Source of the DNA: Cytophagia bacterium
Lineage (GTDB): Bacteria > Bacteroidota > Bacteroidia > Cytophagales > Cyclobacteriaceae
DNA: 5,145 nt
NCBI GenBank assembly: GCA_013373005.1
Contig: JABXIP010000351.1
Location: 1-5,145 of the forward strand
Reading direction: 5' to 3'
A model generated the notes under the pieces. It was not told the DNA's origin, searched no databases, and saw nothing but the letters and a program-made list of their open reading frames with translations. Below, piece after piece: positions 4,558 through 5,145 of this stretch (positions are counted from its first letter, which is position 1; each line of letters begins with the position of its first letter). The position numbers were made by a program, and so were the translations under genes.

Positions 4558-5145
4558 TTAAAGTAATGGAGCCAAAAGCCTACAAACGGACTCCTTCAAT
4601 TTAGGCCACAGCTTTCTGTCTTTCCATCTTTCCGAGTCTACCAAGCTACTGTGCCGTTTGTCTAGTTTAAACTCTTTAATTAGCTCATCTACCACCTCTT
4701 TGTCATAGAAATAGGCATTCACCTCGTGGTTTAGATCATAGCTTCGGTAGTCCATATTGGCGCTACCAACAGAAGCAAAACTATCGTCAATAATAATGAC
4801 TTTGGAATGCAGGAAGCCTTTTTCATAGAAGTATACTTTCACTTCAGCTTCCAATAGCTGCTTCACAAAAGACCTTGAAGCTGATTTCACTATCCAGGAA
4901 TCTGATTCTCTCGGAATAATCAGTTCCACTTCAATATCGCTTTTCGAGGCTGTAGTAATGGCATCCAAAATGCTTTCAGTGGGGATAAAGTATGGGGTGG
5001 CAATCCGTACGGTTTTTCTGGCTGAGTTAATGGCCATAAAGAATGAGTCCATAATACTAGCCAATTCCCAATCAGGTCCACTGGCATTAATTTGCATCAG
5101 ACTACTTCCTTTAGGAGTAAACTCTGGGAAGAATTCACTTTCAGG
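4558..5145 (-). CDS. Cardiolipin synthase-type phospholipase D protein, C-terminal part (5' end outside window)
   Basis: The last 195 residues are visible; the frame stays open to the right edge, starting PESEFFPEFTPKGSSL, so the methionine encoded at 5097 is internal. The segment contains the second phospholipase D domain with a full HKD motif: HSKVIIIDDSFASVGSAN, with H113, K115, D120, S128 and N130 counted from the window edge. SGPDWE and TPYFIPTESIL are typical of cardiolipin synthases, and the ending CRLLAPLL matches the usual 'R-L-hydrophobic-P-L-L' tail of this family. Family members form cardiolipin at the inner membrane by phosphatidyl transfer between phospholipids. The N-terminal membrane segments and first HKD motif would lie beyond the window. 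No hairpin terminator is seen in the 68 bp before the phosphodiesterase gene. A related PLD-family transferase cannot be excluded without the N-terminus. Confidence 0.9.
   Translation of the reverse strand, partial: PESEFFPEFTPKGSSLMQINASGPDWELASIMDSFFMAINSARKTVRIATPYFIPTESILDAITTASKSDIEVELIIPRESDSWIVKSASRSFVKQLLEAEVKVYFYEKGFLHSKVIIIDDSFASVGSANMDYRSYDLNHEVNAYFYDKEVVDELIKEFKLDKRHSSLVDSERWKDRKLWPKLKESVCRLLAPLL

Overview
The window looks like chromosomal DNA of a Bacteroidota bacterium, probably a marine or environmental member of the Cytophagales. This placement is inferred from protein style: signal peptides ending in '...LQA|Q', a lipoprotein with an acidic stretch after its cysteine, TAnnTTTG-type promoter words, few strong Shine-Dalgarno sites and moderately AT-rich DNA. 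No rRNA, tRNA, CRISPR array, insertion sequence or phage gene is visible.

Layout. At the left edge (1-117) lies what appears to be a decayed copy of the start region found at 805-857. Next is a divergent pair whose ATG codons are only 11 bp apart: a small lipoprotein (minus, 188-826) and a MmcQ/YjbR-family protein (plus, 838-1203). A 184-bp gap follows, holding a 14-bp perfect palindrome and a degenerate 7-bp repeat array. A Rieske non-heme iron oxygenase (minus, about 1388-2434) is divergent from a secreted protein of unknown function (plus, 2535-3242). That protein's stop codon overlaps the stop of a convergent gene for a secreted ENPP-type phosphodiesterase (minus, 3239-4489). The right edge holds the C-terminal half of a cardiolipin synthase-type phospholipase D protein (minus, 4558-5145, cut by the window edge).

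How the genes relate. There is no obvious pathway operon: genes alternate in strand, so most are probably separate transcription units. The only same-strand neighbours are the cardiolipin synthase and the phosphodiesterase, 68 bp apart; a TAnnTTTG word in that gap suggests the phosphodiesterase may also have its own promoter. Four of the products (lipoprotein, secreted unknown, phosphodiesterase, cardiolipin synthase) belong to the envelope or periplasm. The Rieske enzyme and the YjbR-like protein are expected in the cytoplasm.

The most unusual observation is that bases 1-53 align without gaps to 805-857. The alignment includes two facing ATG codons with the same 11-bp spacing and a 15-bp identical block. 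This suggests an old tandem duplication, with a unit of about 804 bp, of the lipoprotein/yjbR divergent pair, in which the left yjbR copy has been truncated. No convincing new multi-gene system is visible; the remaining genes are recognisable families or single unknowns.
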